Of a DNA stretch of 64,000 nt, positions 1 through 12,729 are shown one piece after another. The position numbers and the translations under genes are program-made. Each line of letters begins with the position of its first letter. Within the stretch, counting starts at the first letter, position 1. This stretch comes from Hetaerina americana (lineage: Eukaryota > Arthropoda > Insecta > Odonata > Calopterygidae), in NCBI GenBank assembly GCA_022747635.1, contig JAKTNV010000003.1, forward strand, positions 101,662,954 through 101,726,953, in the 5' to 3' direction. A model generated the notes under the pieces. It was not told where the DNA came from and did no database searches. It was given only the letters and a program-made list of their open reading frames with translations.

Positions 1-319
1 TGCTAATCATACACCCTCGTTAGGCATTGCTGCGGATTTTTAAAAACTCAATTCAAACCGTCAGATTTCTTATGACTGGCTCTGCCTTGACTGAGCGTTG
101 GCGCTTCGTAAAAGCCAAATCAACGACTGGCGAAATTAAAGTTAATAAATATTCCCCTCATTGTAGGAGTTAAACATTTGAACCAGCAAAACGTATTAAC
201 CATTGTGGTGGTGATGTTTGCATAACATTTCCTGAAACTGATCGAAACAGGCATGAGAGCATTATGCCTCGGATGAGTTATTGAGGTGGTATTATTTCCG
301 TCCCGTAATTTACTAACTC

Positions 320-1020
320 TGCGGTGACTCCGCGCCCCGCCCCGCCCCCCCCCTCCTCCCCGAGCGCCCGTGTGGCCCCGCAGGAATGCCGGTCGGTCGA
401 GCTCGAGGCGCTTCGGGCGTGCATGCTTTCCATCGGCGTCTTCGGCTGCCTTCCCTCCGCCTTTTGAGCGGAGCCGCCGTTGCCTCCCGCGCCCGCCGTT
501 CCTCCTTTATCTCCATCTCTCTCTCTCCTCATAATCCCCCGATCACTCGCCCACTTTCTCTCTCTCTCTCTCTTTTTCGCCCCCCCCTCCCCACCCGTCC
601 CCCCGCCCCCTTGTCACCCGCGTCTCGTCCTGTCCGTCGACGTCCTCCCGCCCCCGATCTCTCCCCTTCCCTCACCTGAACCCCTACCCCTCCTCCTCTC
701 TTGTGTCACTCAAAACCGCCCGCTCTCCTCTCCCTCTCGAACTCAATGCCAGCTGGATCCGAAGGTATCTCTGTCTCTCTCCCTTCGGCCCCTCATCCAT
801 CTCCCTCTCTCTAGCCCCTTCCTTTCCTCGCCTCCTTCCCCATTCCTCCCCCACTCTCCCTCCCGCTGAAAAAATCTTCGCCCCTTTTGTTCCGGCTTTC
901 CTTCTCCTGCCGTTGCTCTCGAAGACACAAACCATATTGTCGTTCCCGAGCTTCCTTCTTCCGCCTCCGATTTTTTCCCCCGTCGAGGCATGCCATGCGT
1001 TCGCCCGGCCCCGCGGCAGA
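320..1020. other. GC/CpG-rich pyrimidine-skewed island 1
   Basis: The stretch is strongly C+T rich on the + strand, with many CpG dinucleotides and a (CT)n tract near 554-572. The flanking DNA is AT-rich. Open frames across it are proline/serine/arginine-rich in every frame, as expected from composition rather than coding. It could be an unmethylated CpG island with GAGA-type sites on the minus strand; that role is inference. No gene is recognised. Confidence 0.5.
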
Positions 1021-1029
1021 TAATTGTCC

Positions 1030-3080
1030 CGACTTCATAACGTTCCCGTTTTATCTCAGTACTTCTTCATTCTTACCACTTATCTGCTGTGATTAGATGG
1101 ATGACGTGGGTTACGGAGGAAGTGAGCATTACTAAATGATAATAATTTTTCGATAATGATAAGAATGTACATTGCATTTGATCTCTCAAATTAGGTCACT
1201 GCTCAACACAATGGTTTCTCAATGGAGAGATATTTTTTGGAGAAAATTAATTTAATGGTTTAAACGCATGTAGGTGCAAACCAAGGATTTTGAGAATCAC
1301 AGTTATTTGTTACTGACTAGTACTACTGTGCATTTTTACTGGAAACATGCGAGCGTCTGAGCTTAAAGCCATCGGATGCGACCACATGGCGGAGTATGAT
1401 GGGAGTGCCTCTCGTTGAAAGATGAACGCAAAATATATGATTGAACGTACTGAACGCATAAGAAGTCATTGATTAGCAGTAGCTGTGCTGGTGACGAGGC
1501 CTACCCCCGGGGTGCACGGCCTGTGGAACTGCGATGTCCTTGGGTTATCCCGAGGCCAATCAACAGGGCGCCAATCTCTCGGAAGAGGATTCCCTCATCT
1601 GAGTGGAGGAGTAGATCGCAGTGATCGCAGCTAATAACTACCCTTATTTGTTGCATGCGCAGCAACAATGACTGTAAGGCAATAGTACTGAGATGCATTA
1701 GGCCACAGAAAACCACGTAGTATGATTAACTGCAAATAGCAGTGGCTTTACAACTATCTATCTACATTAATATAAATTAATGTCCATGTAAATGTAAATT
1801 GTCTCCCCGCCCGATGACGGTGGCTAGACCGTCGTTAGTAAAAACCTATTCATGCCTGTCCCCTGGTTTGTGTATCATCTGTGTTTAAGTAACGTTTTAT
1901 TAATATATTTGGAATATACATTATCGAAATGAAGCACGAATGTTTTTGAATGAGTGTGTACCCCGCCGTGGGCGTAGTTTTGCATTTATATGTTGATTTT
2001 GCATGTGATATTGTTCCTTTTTACCGGTGGTGACCTAACACACCCCGCCACACGCCCTCGTGGCAACTTGAGGGGTATTATGTAAATGTAGATGTAAGTA
2101 TTTTGAGTGAGCTCTAGTCATTTCTGTAAACATGATGCTATAGAATATTTCGAAAAACATGAATTAAGTGATGTCATCTATTGTCAGCAATGTGCGAAAA
2201 GTTTCAGGATGTGGGACAATCATTTGGAAAAAAATGTAAAAATAATTATGCATGCAATTTGGTGATCGTGACAGGAAATAATCTATTTGATTTTGGCCAC
2301 GTCATCGTGACTATAAAAATAATAATTATAGTCATAATTATAATTACGAGTTTCTGTTGATTTTGCGGGAATTTTAATGACTGCATACGATTGAAAATTG
2401 AGTGCTTCAGGAAAAATACTAAATTTACTCAAGGTGGAACCATGCAATCAATATATGCAGATGCAATCGAAACTTCGGCTATAAAAACCGCATAGAGTAT
2501 TTCTTGCATTATTTTTATGGATTCCTCTTCAACCCAGCTTCAGGTTTTTTTTTATGCAGCTGTTCCTTCGGCCTTTTAAGACTTTTTTTGTGGCGCCACT
2601 AGAGTGAGTGGTGATTACGGATGTGTATTTCGCACATCATTTGTCAAGAGTGAAGGAGGAGCAGGGTCATGTAAACACCAGGAAGAGGTCGTCTCTCTTT
2701 TCAAAATCTAAACCTCGGAGCGGCAGATGCTTCGACTGAGTCGTTATCAGTTAGATAGTGATGGCGTTTAATGAGAGCGTAAAAGACATTATTTTATACA
2801 GCGTTTTAACAGAAATGCTCCCTTATAAGCATGTTTCTATTCATTATCTCGCGGAAGCAAAGTATTTTTTATTTATCATCTAGTTAAAAGAAATTATCTG
2901 TTGCCGCGCATCTATACAGATAATTAATTATATGGCTTGCTGACACAACAATTCCGCATTCTATCTCATAGGAATTCTTTCTTATAATGAATGATTTTGG
3001 AGTCTAGTCTATGATAAATATTTCCGCTCTTTTATTTTCATACCACTTGGCATACCAGCAACCATGGAACACTTTGTATG
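1030..3080. other. AT-rich spacer, no gene recognised
   Basis: AT-rich sequence with frequent stops in all frames. The only supported item is a CR1-like retrotransposon 3' end near 2.03-2.10 kb, listed separately. Confidence 0.6.
2025..2100 (+). mobile_element. CR1-like non-LTR retrotransposon 3' end fragment
   Basis: The segment has a CACCCCGCCACACGCCC core, then a short GC-rich stretch, then a tail of repeated TGTAAATGTAGATGTAA-type units. The 3' ends of the copies at 21.87 kb and 38.13 kb carry a related block (reverse complement reads ACCACACACCCTGGCGGTAG). It is probably a diverged, 5'-truncated relative of that family. No coding part survives nearby. Confidence 0.35.
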
Positions 3081-3086
3081 TGTGTA

Positions 3087-3350
3087 CAGGGTCCGTACAA
3101 TAAGTATCGGGACTGGTTCCAAAAATCAAAAATTATTGCAGTTATCATTACAATTACTCAATAACCTTCAAGATACATTCCTCCTGCATCGAATCACTTA
3201 GTTCGGGGCGTCTGCGACTCGTCAAAAGCACGCTGGAAGTTGGTTTCCGGAATACTGTTGAGAACCTTTGTCGTTACCGCTTGAACCGTCTCGATGGAGT
3301 TGAACCGATATCCTTTGAGCTCCTTTTGAGCTATCCTTCGAGGTAATAAC
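3087..3350 (-). mobile_element. mariner 3'-terminal remnant
   Basis: One terminal repeat is visible just after a TA at 3085-3086, starting CAGGGTCCGTACAATAAGTA. Minus-strand translation inside it gives a decayed mariner transposase C-terminus. The repeat resembles the end of the deleted element at 42.86 kb, where TATAAAAAGTATCGG matches ACAATAAGTATCGG here. No partner terminus is visible, so this is a broken single-ended copy. Confidence 0.6.
3158..3345 (-). pseudogene. mariner transposase C-terminal fragment
   Basis: The minus-strand reading contains SIPETNFQRAFDESQT, an in-frame stop, then DAGGMYLEGY and a terminal stop. This matches the layout of mariner transposase tails (IP..DFQ.AF..W, then a GGxYFEG-like end). 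The catalytic aspartates and helix-turn-helix are absent, so it cannot work. The family call rests on the C-terminal motif and the adjoining terminal repeat. Confidence 0.6.
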
Positions 3351-4765
3351 GTTGTCGAGAAAATCCTGTATATACGAGTTATGTGTTTTCACCATCTATA
3401 TATATGCGTCGAACGCACACACATACGTACGTAAACATTTGAGCAAAAAATATTTTACGGAGCTGCAAACACGATATTTTTTATAAATTTTGATAAAAAG
3501 TTGGCCAACAAAATCTTGACATCCAAAATAGACCATGATACAATTACACACATGTATGATGATTCACTTACCGTTTTCAGTTTATCTGAAATAATACTAT
3601 ATGTGTCTTTAATGAATTTGTTCTGTTACTTATGGAAACTTTTCGGGGGGGACCATAGATAAGATTTATTCTTTTTATGTCGCCTTACATATACGTAACA
3701 CAAGGTCTCAAAGAATTTTCATTCAAGCCTTCATTCTATTTTTAATACTTCATTCATGGCACCGCTATCGCGCGTAGCGGCAATCTACCGCTTAGATGGC
3801 TATTATCATTAAATGCCCCATTCTCATTCCAGTATCTGATTTATTTATGGCTGATGGCAATTCGTCGTAGATAACGTTATCAGCCACCTACATTCTCTCA
3901 CAGAAATTTTGAAGACACGGCGTTTGTTTTTCATGGTGTCCTTAGCGTAATAAAATTTTTAAAACTACAAGCATATGTATCTTGTTCTCTTAAGTCGATG
4001 CCAAAATGGGTTTTTCCATTTGAAAATCGTGTTGCGCCATTGAAACGAACAGTTGAAGAATGGATAGCCGTATTGGGCTGACTTAATGTTCAGGCCTGGC
4101 TCATAAAAGAGCAACGATTTTACATATAAATACATTTCACCATTAATAGTAACGGCATTCCTTTGGTACGAAAAAAAATTCCTTCATTGGATCCTTGGCT
4201 CAACAGATCACGCGGTTTTGTTTGATTTTATGAGGACCTTTTGGCCGTAACAGCTGGTGAAGCTATGGACCAGCATACTCTTTTCATTATCGCTTACCAG
4301 ATTTGAATATTGTTCATAATTGAAATGAATAGTAACGAAATAAACTGACTGGCGCCTTTTAGAACTAAGAGATGCAGGGCCAGAGGTGTGCTTACGTAAT
4401 ATCAAGTGTTCGTCACTTATTTCATAATTAGCGTATATTCCATTCAAAAGTGAGAGATAAGTTCGTTTCCTATTTCACTCCATCGATCTTTTTTTAATCT
4501 TTTTCCAAAGTAGATGGAATGAGAGTAAGAATTTCAATCACCCAATTTTCGTCAGCAATCATTTGCTATAATACGTGGTAATAGATCATACACGATTGAT
4601 TAAATCTTCATAAAATCGATTGAAGCTCTGCTTAGCATCTCCAGGTGAAATATGCAGGGATATGCACACGCAGGGATAAAAGGAGGTGTTTTCGGGAAGC
4701 TAGTTAAGTTGAAATGGCGAGTTGTGTGGTGGGGGGCCGAAATAAAATTTCGACGCCATTCAATT
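3350..4765. other. AT-rich spacer, nothing recognised
   Basis: AT-rich DNA with short open frames only. No repeat, RNA gene or coding motif was seen. Confidence 0.6.
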
Positions 4766-4769
4766 CTTA

Positions 4770-5320
4770 GGTGAGCGCTCACGTGTTGCCCAGAGGCCCG
4801 GCATCCGCCCGCCTTCCCCGATTGCGCTTTTTCTCCCCAGATCTCTCTCTACTCCTCGCCACCACACCCCAGACATCCATCCGTCCCGCACCCCACCATC
4901 CTCCCCTCCCATCCCGTCCCCACCTCCCCGCTCGCCCACCCTTGTCACAACAAACGTGGAAAGCCTCTCCCGTTCGCAACGCGCGCAGGACGCAGTTCCC
5001 TCGAGAAAGGGATGTTTGCGCAAGAAAGGCAAAAAGGAGTTCGAGGTTGGGTGGGTGGATGGGGAGGGACTTTGGGGCGTAGTGTGGGGGAGGAGGGGGA
5101 GGGGGGTGGTTTGGCATGGGGTGGCTTGTGGTGGTCTCCTTTGCGGTGGTGCGGCGGTGAGACGGGAGGGGGGGGAGAAGGGGTTCGGTGGCGTGGAGGG
5201 ATTTACCAGAGGGTCGTGGCTCGGTCTAAGAATGCAGATTGCGACGCTGGATGACTGAGTTTTCTTCGCAGATGCTCCCGAGCCAGCTCGAGAACGCTTC
5301 ATTTACCCTCCGCTCCGAGT
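4770..5320. other. GC-rich island 2 with C-to-G strand switch
   Basis: The + strand is C-rich from about 4800 to 4975 and G-rich from about 5045 to 5200, so the skew flips inside the island. G runs at 5049-5068 (three to four Gs with loops of 1, 5 and 1) fit a G-quadruplex pattern, and more G runs follow at 5085-5110. The 180-codon minus-strand open frame across it is low-complexity Pro/Ser and is not treated as a gene. Confidence 0.5.
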
Positions 5321-5329
5321 CATTAAAAA

Positions 5330-7068
5330 AGCCATGCCGCTCCCTTTCCAAAACATTTATTTTACTCTTCTCTGTGTGAATCTACAGTTTATATCAGAGA
5401 GGTGGATATACGTTGTGATACAATGTAAGGCTCGATAGAGGGGGTAGTGCATCACGGGATTTAACTTCAGTGGAAACGACCTCCGCACCGGAAAACTGGC
5501 TCTCCGAGTTAAATCTGCGCTGGCAAAAAAAAAGATTAGCTACGAAAACCACGGCGAGCAGCGGCGAGCTCGGGACGTTTCAGTCGCATATTTTTCGCTA
5601 GCTGGAGGGAAGGATTACTTGTGGTAATAGTTAAGTCCTCTCGAAAAGATCCCCCCCCCCCACGACCTAAAGAAACACCGAGGATTTGAAAATTGTAATA
5701 AAATTGAAGGAGGATGTTAAGGAGTATATTGTTAACCGATTAAGATATCCTCAAATTGTTTGACGACTGATTTGAAGAAGGGAAATCTATAAAAGAACAA
5801 GCCGTTAAAAACTTTTAGAATCCAAAGGAAATTCCAATTTATCGAACACCAAAAGCTATTAACACCTAACGGCCGAGCAGACCACTCGGAAATAAATAAG
5901 AAGATGAGATTGACGAAAGTAGTTTACCCGTGCCACAACAAGCATTTAACTTATTTAGTTTAACCATAAACTCGCACGTCATCTAGTCAACCTATAATTA
6001 AAACTGATGAAGTTGACAATTAGAACTTCCAATTGATCAGAGAAATCGTTAATGTTTTCAGATAAATGATGTAAGCACGATAAAAAGGCGTAAGTACACT
6101 CTTAATGCACTGTAATCAATGAGCTGAATTAGCCCTTGGAAATTCATTTCATCTGTGAGAAAGGACAAGTATACGATTTGCATTGCTACCGTCTCCACTG
6201 CAGAATGGTCATATTTTTAATATTTCCCGTTCAAATAAAGGTTATATGCGTTTTTTATTACTCTAAAAAAGGACTGCAATTGGTTTAGGGTCCTCCCCAT
6301 TCTATTCTGAGCACAATCTCGAGAGCAACCTGTCTTGCTGAAATTTATCCTTGATATGCCACTGTTTCAGTATTGCAACGGGCTGCACGTTTGAATTTAT
6401 CGGAGGACTGGGGTCTCATACGTCATAGCGGTAGCACATTGATTTTGACTTCTGGTTCAACCAGGTACACGATAGACTAATTCACTACTTACAGGATGTC
6501 TAAGAACTACTTTAGCCTTTACTTAGATCCATAAAATCAGCGATTAAAAAAATTGGGCTACCAAGGATTCCCCAAAAATCCCTTTTTAACCATTAGTATG
6601 GCGCATGTATCTTTTTCAACCACCTGTGGAGAGCAAGCTCTTAGTCGAGGCTTACAGTTGCTTTGGTTATATTAATAGTGCACGCGGTAAAGTGGGGATT
6701 ATTCAAGATTTCACGAAAGGGATCTGGTTTTACTGCCGAAATCTGCCTATAATAATTCACAATTGGCGAGAGAAAGTTCAATAGCTATGGGACGTCAAAC
6801 CAAGACTTCAGTTATAATTTACTCGTCTCAATTTTGATTTCTAGAATTCTATTGTGACTCGCGATGGTTATTTCCGATAACCTTAAATTTTATCAGTTCG
6901 AATCACGTTTTTTGGTGGTTAAACTTTCAATAACCATTCTAGACATGGATAAGAGTAAAGGAGGGAATCATGATTTCAGTTTCTACGGCTAATGAAAATA
7001 ATGTTAACATTCGATATTAAGATTACATTAAAATTAAAATAAACTCTGATCAAGGGGAAAAATGTCAG
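5330..7068. other. AT-rich spacer, nothing recognised
   Basis: AT-rich sequence with an 11-base C run near 5650. No convincing coding or repeat structure was found. Confidence 0.6.
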
Positions 7069-7071
7069 TTA

Positions 7072-7183
7072 CGAGGGTGGTCTGAAAAGTTTCCGGCCTT
7101 TGAAAATTTCAGAAAATATCAGAAAATTTCAGAAAAAATGTCTTGTATCTTTGTTAGGTCGGAAACTTTTCAGACCACCCTCG
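7072..7183. mobile_element. mariner-type MITE, 112 bp
   Basis: A short non-coding element with 24-bp perfect terminal inverted repeats at 7072-7095 and 7160-7183, starting CGAGGGTGGTCTGAAAAG. It is flanked on both sides by TA (7070-7071 and 7184-7185), the target duplication of Tc1/mariner insertion. The interior is a small tandem array of ATCAGAAAAT-like units. It carries no transposase and would need one from elsewhere. The CGAGGGT start is shared with the 753-bp element at 53.45 kb, but the rest of the repeat differs. Confidence 0.85.
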
Positions 7184-7189
7184 TATATG

Positions 7190-8075
7190 TATCATAAATA
7201 AGGAGGAGGAAAATATGTAGTATTTTTAATCGTTGTGTTATATTTCTCAGCTCAGAATCATATAAGACGCATCGAGGAACTTGTATTTTGGTGAATATGG
7301 GCGCAGGCAAACGGGAAGTAATGCTATCCAAACCGGTTCAAGTCCCAGAGGAACGAATCAACAGCAAAATGCCGAAGTAATCTTCGTCTGTTTAGCGAAT
7401 TGAGCCCAGAGGAACTGGACTCCATTACTGTTGTGAATAATTTCGTTTAAATAAATACTTACCAGCTACAAGGAGATATAAATGTAAGGAATTGAGTTCC
7501 TTCGGACACTTTCCTGTCCTGCTCCTCCCTTGGTATTGGTTATATAATATTGAGTGCATGCAGGTTATGAATAGGTGGAAAAGTAGCGACTCATCTTATT
7601 TTCCCCACCACCGGAATTTAAAATATAATGCTCGTTGTAAAATACTGTTTACCTACTTGAAATTCTACGAGGTTTAGCACTTCATGAGGGAAATATGAGA
7701 TTTGAAGCGAAGAAAATGAAGGGGGAAACCCCCCACAAGAAATGGAAATGTCTTGGAAGGAATGCAATGAAAAAAATAAACTTTGTTTACGACATAAGGT
7801 TTCACTCATAGCACCCAATGCCCTCCCTTAATACTCGTGAAAAACTTTCTGGCCCATTCAACAGTTTCACGAATGAGTCTCTCTCTCCGAAAAATAAAAA
7901 AAAGACGAAAAGTAGAGAAACAAGCCAGACGAGTTCTTTTACCCCGCCATTAAAATGTTTGGACCAGGAATAAAAGAAATATCGCGCGAAGTTTGCAAGG
8001 CATAAGTGAGCGAGCGAAAGATAACAGCATTGGTTGCGTTTGCTTTTGCTTCTCCGTAGATTTTTCCGCAAAGGA
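7190..8075. other. AT-rich spacer, nothing recognised
   Basis: AT-rich with short open frames. No gene or repeat could be supported. Confidence 0.55.
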
Positions 8076-8079
8076 TCGA

Positions 8080-8520
8080 GGGAAGAAGAAGAGGAGGTCC
8101 GCAGTCATTGACTTTGCGAGAGTACACACACACGAGCGGGGAGGATGGCGGGGGGGGAGGGACATTTGCTTCGTTTTCCCTCTTACACACCTTTCCTCAG
8201 CTCCCCCCCCCCACGCTTCCTCCCCTGCCCTTACTCTCTCTCCCACCAACCCCCTCGTCTCCCCCACAACACGTGCGGGGAAGAGGGAACCAACTCTCGG
8301 TGCCCACCCCTCGCACCAACTGCGTTCGCTCCGCAAATAGACCCCGCCGTCCGTCCGTCCCATTGCCCGCCGCCCCCCGCCGCCGTCCCCCGCTCATCGC
8401 CCCACCCCCAACTCTTCCCGGAGGGCGAGAGGGGCGGGTGCGAGAGGCACAGGTGTGGAAGGGAGGGCACCGCATATATGCACCGAGGTAGCGCGCGACG
8501 CTGGAGGGGCGCGGCCATTT
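8080..8520. other. GC-rich island 3
   Basis: C-rich on the + strand from about 8200 to 8420, with several CpGs. It ends in GCGGCCATTTAT near 8511-8521, which fits the GCCAT core bound by YY1/PHO-type factors. Open frames in all six frames reflect composition. A regulatory role is inference. Confidence 0.45.
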
Positions 8521-8524
8521 ATAC

Positions 8525-9330
8525 GAAGTGAGTTTTTTATTTTTTGAGCGCGCCAGGCAGATGAATCTTCGACCAGTCCGTCCGCATTGTCCGGTGCCAC
8601 CTTTCCCTCACGATAAACTTGTAAACTATTAAACTTTCTTTACACATCCCCTTTTGTGGCAAGAGAAAGGAGCGATTGCGGGACCTATCACCGCAGTTTC
8701 AAATTAGCGGTAAATATCAGATGGTAAAGGCACGGTGCGATTGGTCGGGGGGGAAAGCAAAAAATTAGGGACGCTTCTCTCCCAGGAAATTAATGGTTAT
8801 GATCCTTATAAGTGTGGCAGATAGTGTTCTTGTAGAACCTCCCAAGGGGAAACTTCAGTTGTGGTTTTTGTAGGTGGTAGAATTTTCAGGGATATCCTAT
8901 TTTTATAAATAGCACGTTGCGGGTCTAATATGTAAGACCGGTACGCTCAATATAAATCGTAATAAACGTACCAAACGGAGATAATTCAAAATTAGCTGCA
9001 GTATATTTTTGTGACTTTTAAATAGCGAGTCAAATGAAAGTCATTCGGAAATTATTTGTTTTAACATGAAGTGTATTACTTGAATTTTGACACAAATTGA
9101 AACGTATTTTCCATATTTTGTGATACTTGTAAATTCTCTACTTTTACCGCGTTGGCAACTACACTCTACAAAAATCTCCACTGACCTACTATATTTATGA
9201 AACAGATCCTTACCAAGCTACGTGCAAATTATGGTAAGCCCCATGGTGAACCCCCGAGTCGTTGTCGATGTTTGCTTTCTATTCATATTTATGGCTATCA
9301 TTGAGTCTTACGTAGATCTAGAGTATGGTA
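8525..9330. other. AT-rich spacer, nothing recognised
   Basis: AT-rich sequence with no supported coding or repeat feature. Confidence 0.55.
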
Positions 9331-9332
9331 TA

Positions 9333-10231
9333 CGAGGTGTGTCCAATAAATACGCGAACCGAGGGCATAAAACCTTTATTTTGCAAAATTTAATCTAAAC
9401 CGTTTTTGTCCCCTGTTAAAAGTACTCTCCATTCGTTGCTATGCACTTATTCCATCTTCTTTTCATACACTGTTTAAAGCATTCTTGGAAGTCTTCGGCA
9501 GTTAGGCTTTTTAGTTTGGTCGCCGTTTCTTGCTTTAGTGTGCCCATATCTTCCCAGTGATGTCCCCTCATCACATTTTTGCATTTTGGGAGTAGGAAAA
9601 AGTCTCAAGGGGCGAGATCTAGTTAAAAAGGAGGATGATCAAGGATGGCGATTGAATTTTTTGCCAGAAACTGGCGAACAATCAATACTGAATGTGCAGG
9701 GGCATTGTCATGGCGGAGGATCCATCCATCATATTCGGTTAAAATAGTGTGCACTGCTGATTTTCCTAAAGTCAGTTCATCATCTATCCTTCGGACAGTT
9801 CTTCGACGATCGGTAAGGACAAGGGACCGCACACGATCAATGTTGTCGTCAACAAAGGTGGTTGAAGGTTATCCCGGCCTTGCACCATCCGTGGCGTCTT
9901 GTCGGCCATTTTTAAAACGCCTAATCCACTTGAAAACGGATGTTTTCTTCAGGGCATTATCACCGTAAACAGCTGTCAACATTCCAGTAACTTCTTCATA
10001 ACTTTTGACTGGACTATACCAAAACACTTGATGTTGATTCATTTTCGACAAACGGTAAAAACAAGGACAACAGAAACTAACACAACTGGCACCATACGCA
10101 CAGCTCGACGACCCGCCAAGCACAGGCGGCTCAGTGGGTCTCAAGCAACTAGAGCCGCTAGTGGGCGGGGCTATAGTCCGCGCCATGGCCGACAGAATGT
10201 ATCAGTTCGCGTATTAATTGTACAGACTACG
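9333..10231 (-). mobile_element. internally deleted mariner, 899 bp
   Basis: The outer ends are degenerate inverted repeats: CGAGGTGTGTCCAATAAATA on the left and, reverse-complemented, CGTAGTCTGTACAATTAATA on the right. Both continue into CGCGAAC. TA flanks both sides (9331-9332 and 10232-10233). The minus strand carries a broken transposase. The ends differ at several positions, so the copy is older than the one at 25.6 kb. Confidence 0.8.
9416..10042 (-). pseudogene. mariner transposase pseudogene, middle deleted
   Basis: It starts at ATG 10042 with MNQHQVFWYS and an N-terminal DNA-binding region containing VYGDNALKKTSVFKWIRRFK. After a stop and frame changes, a second helix-turn-helix segment (VRRIDDELTLGKSAVHTIL) follows. 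This is joined abruptly near 9740 to WILRHDNAPAHS, the motif around the second catalytic Asp. The first catalytic Asp and its surroundings are missing. The third-Asp region is frameshifted, and the tail reads TAEDFQECFKQ...KRRWNKCIATNGEYF before a stop at 9416. It is inactive, with the deletion inside the catalytic domain. Confidence 0.75.
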
Positions 10232-10234
10232 TAT

Positions 10235-12725
10235 TAAGGATACCGAGTATAATTGGCGTAATGCAGGGTAAAGTGAAGCTTAATTTTGATCTGATTATCG
10301 TGTAAACATTTAGTTAGAAACGCTACTGCACTACCTCTTGTTTTTGTACTATCACTTGCTGTGATATATATGTATATATTTATATTGACATTTTGACAAA
10401 TTTAAATAATTACTCATCTCATCTGATGCTCTACTAAATAATTTCCGGCTAATTATGCGGCTGTATAAGATTATAGGATTCATAGACAATATTTCATTTC
10501 ATTTTCATTGTTCGTAAGACGGTGTTTGTTGAACGGAGATTATTTACTATTAGAGCATCAGAATCAGGTGGCTAATTATTGTCAATTGGGGTTGGACTTA
10601 ATTTAGTGCGTAGTATTAATAAGCTATCCAAGTTGCTAGTAGCGTAGTCACGTGCGTAAATATTTTATGCCCTTTTCGTCTCATAGGCTCTTGAATATTT
10701 CGATGAGCGAGTAACACTATGTTTCAAAAGGGATTAATGTTTCCGTGTTTAAAATAATAGACATTGGTGAGATATTGATCGAAGTAATTTTAACGGGTGA
10801 ATGAGCATGAATAAACAGCTAGCTCTCTTTGCCAATGGAAAATCAAGGAATTATTATTTGACACAGAGTGTATTTTGTTATATTAATAATTTTTATAGTC
10901 ATATCTTTATATGATACATTTTTTGGCAAAAATGCATAATCCGAATGTGTTCTTGGGATTGTACGTTTCCAATATCTTAAGTTTGCTTATTTCACGGTGC
11001 CTTTTTATGATCCTGCATACTTCTAGAAATTAACCAATGGATCTCGATGTAGAATGTGCCCAAGCGATAGGTATTATCTTGGATAAAGCTACTCCTATCT
11101 TTTGTTTCCTTTGCTAAGGTTTCTAGGTTCAAACAGAACGCTTATCTTTAGCGCCACCGTAAAATTAAGCGAATGAAATCAGCCTTTTATCAATTTTCAT
11201 GTGTGTCAAGCGTGTTTTAAGCGATAAAGCATTAGGGAATGATTACAAATCGCTTCTATGGTGACGAAAATGAAGAACGTGGTGAACTCTTTTGCATTTT
11301 TTTTGCACATGTATTTATAGAGCTTCAAATTAAATTCGAATGACATTTATTTATAATTCATAGTAACTGAAGAACTTAATTAAATGTCCTGTAGTTTAAA
11401 GTGACATTGATAATTTTTAGTCACAATATAATGATTTTTTGAAATAAAGAATAAGCATTGAAACACGCGATTCATTTCTTTAAGTACAAAAAAATCTTTT
11501 TCCCCCAGTCATCACTCTTGTGGGTAACCGTTGATTCCTGCACGCGTTTTATTTGGACGGGTCGCCCTTAAAACCGTTTCATAATTTTGAATGGTCAGTG
11601 AAATATTGATCTTATTAGAAGCTGAAGGAACTTAATTTTCAATGAATTTACTCCTATCGTATTTGGAGTAATCCCTATCTATACATTTGTGAAGTTAACT
11701 CTTTGTATTTTTTGCCTTGAATGACTCGGAGAAATTCATCTTTAATGCGTCGTCCTTTTATCGTGTATTATCAGCGTGGCAAAAAATTACGTTTTAAAGG
11801 TAAAAATAACATCTGAAACCCGGTTCCATCCCCTCGGTACTAGTCCAAGTTCCAAACCTTTTCTCAAAATGAGGCATTTCAGGGACAAAATGTTTGCCAT
11901 ATACCCATAGTTTTTCTTTGCAGTTGATTGGATAGCGCCAATCGCTATTGCACGCAAGGCCGCACATTCTTGGGAAAGGAGATAAGTCAATTTATTAACT
12001 CATCCATTCCTATATTCATCCATCTTTAGTGCCACTTTTATGCTTGATAATGAAAGAGGAAAAGTAAAAAAAACCTGCTATGTATCGACAGTAAACAATA
12101 TGAACCCGGGACTTTCCAGTGTGCAGATATGATTTTTCCCTTAGCCTCATACACCATATTGCAAATACTCACGAATAATTGAACTTAAAAATTCATCGTT
12201 AGAATGAGATTATATTTGGTTAAATTCTTGAGAGAGTGAAATTAATGAAAGCTTGAAGTGACATCGAATTAAAAAAATGATTCTGGCATTCCTAAAATGT
12301 ATTGAAATGATTAGAAATATTATTTTCCAGGACCAATGTTATCGGCCACAACGTAGTGGAGAAGATTTTCTTGAAAGCCAATCAATATATATGCACGTAT
12401 CTGCTCATCAGTTGAACGACCAAATGACTTCATTTGCACTTGAACAGCAGGATTACCTCTTAGTAATGAATTGACTAGGAATAAAATGATTCTTTTTATG
12501 AACTTATCATAGGAGAACGATTTGTGTTGAAACTACATATGTGATTAGTCGGCGACGGAATTCACAACGTTTTAAGTTCGCGTTCTGTAAGTGATTCGAT
12601 TATCTAGCTCTAGATAGGTAGGCGTGCTAATACGTACTGATACTGCGAGGTTCATCGGAAATTCCTGTGAAAAGCCTTACAGAGAGTGAAAGTGGAAGTG
12701 AAATTCAATATTGAGAGTTGTAGTA
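10235..12725. other. AT-rich spacer, nothing recognised
   Basis: About 2.5 kb of AT-rich DNA with dense stops. No gene, RNA or repeat was recognised. Confidence 0.6.
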
Positions 12726-12729
12726 AGCG

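Noticed and set aside
4760..5302. 180-codon minus-strand frame in a GC island
   Set aside because: Low-complexity Pro/Ser protein. Long frames are open on both strands here because of base composition.
7072..7183. Transcription terminator hairpin
   Set aside because: The TA duplication and mariner-like ends identify a MITE; the genome is eukaryotic.
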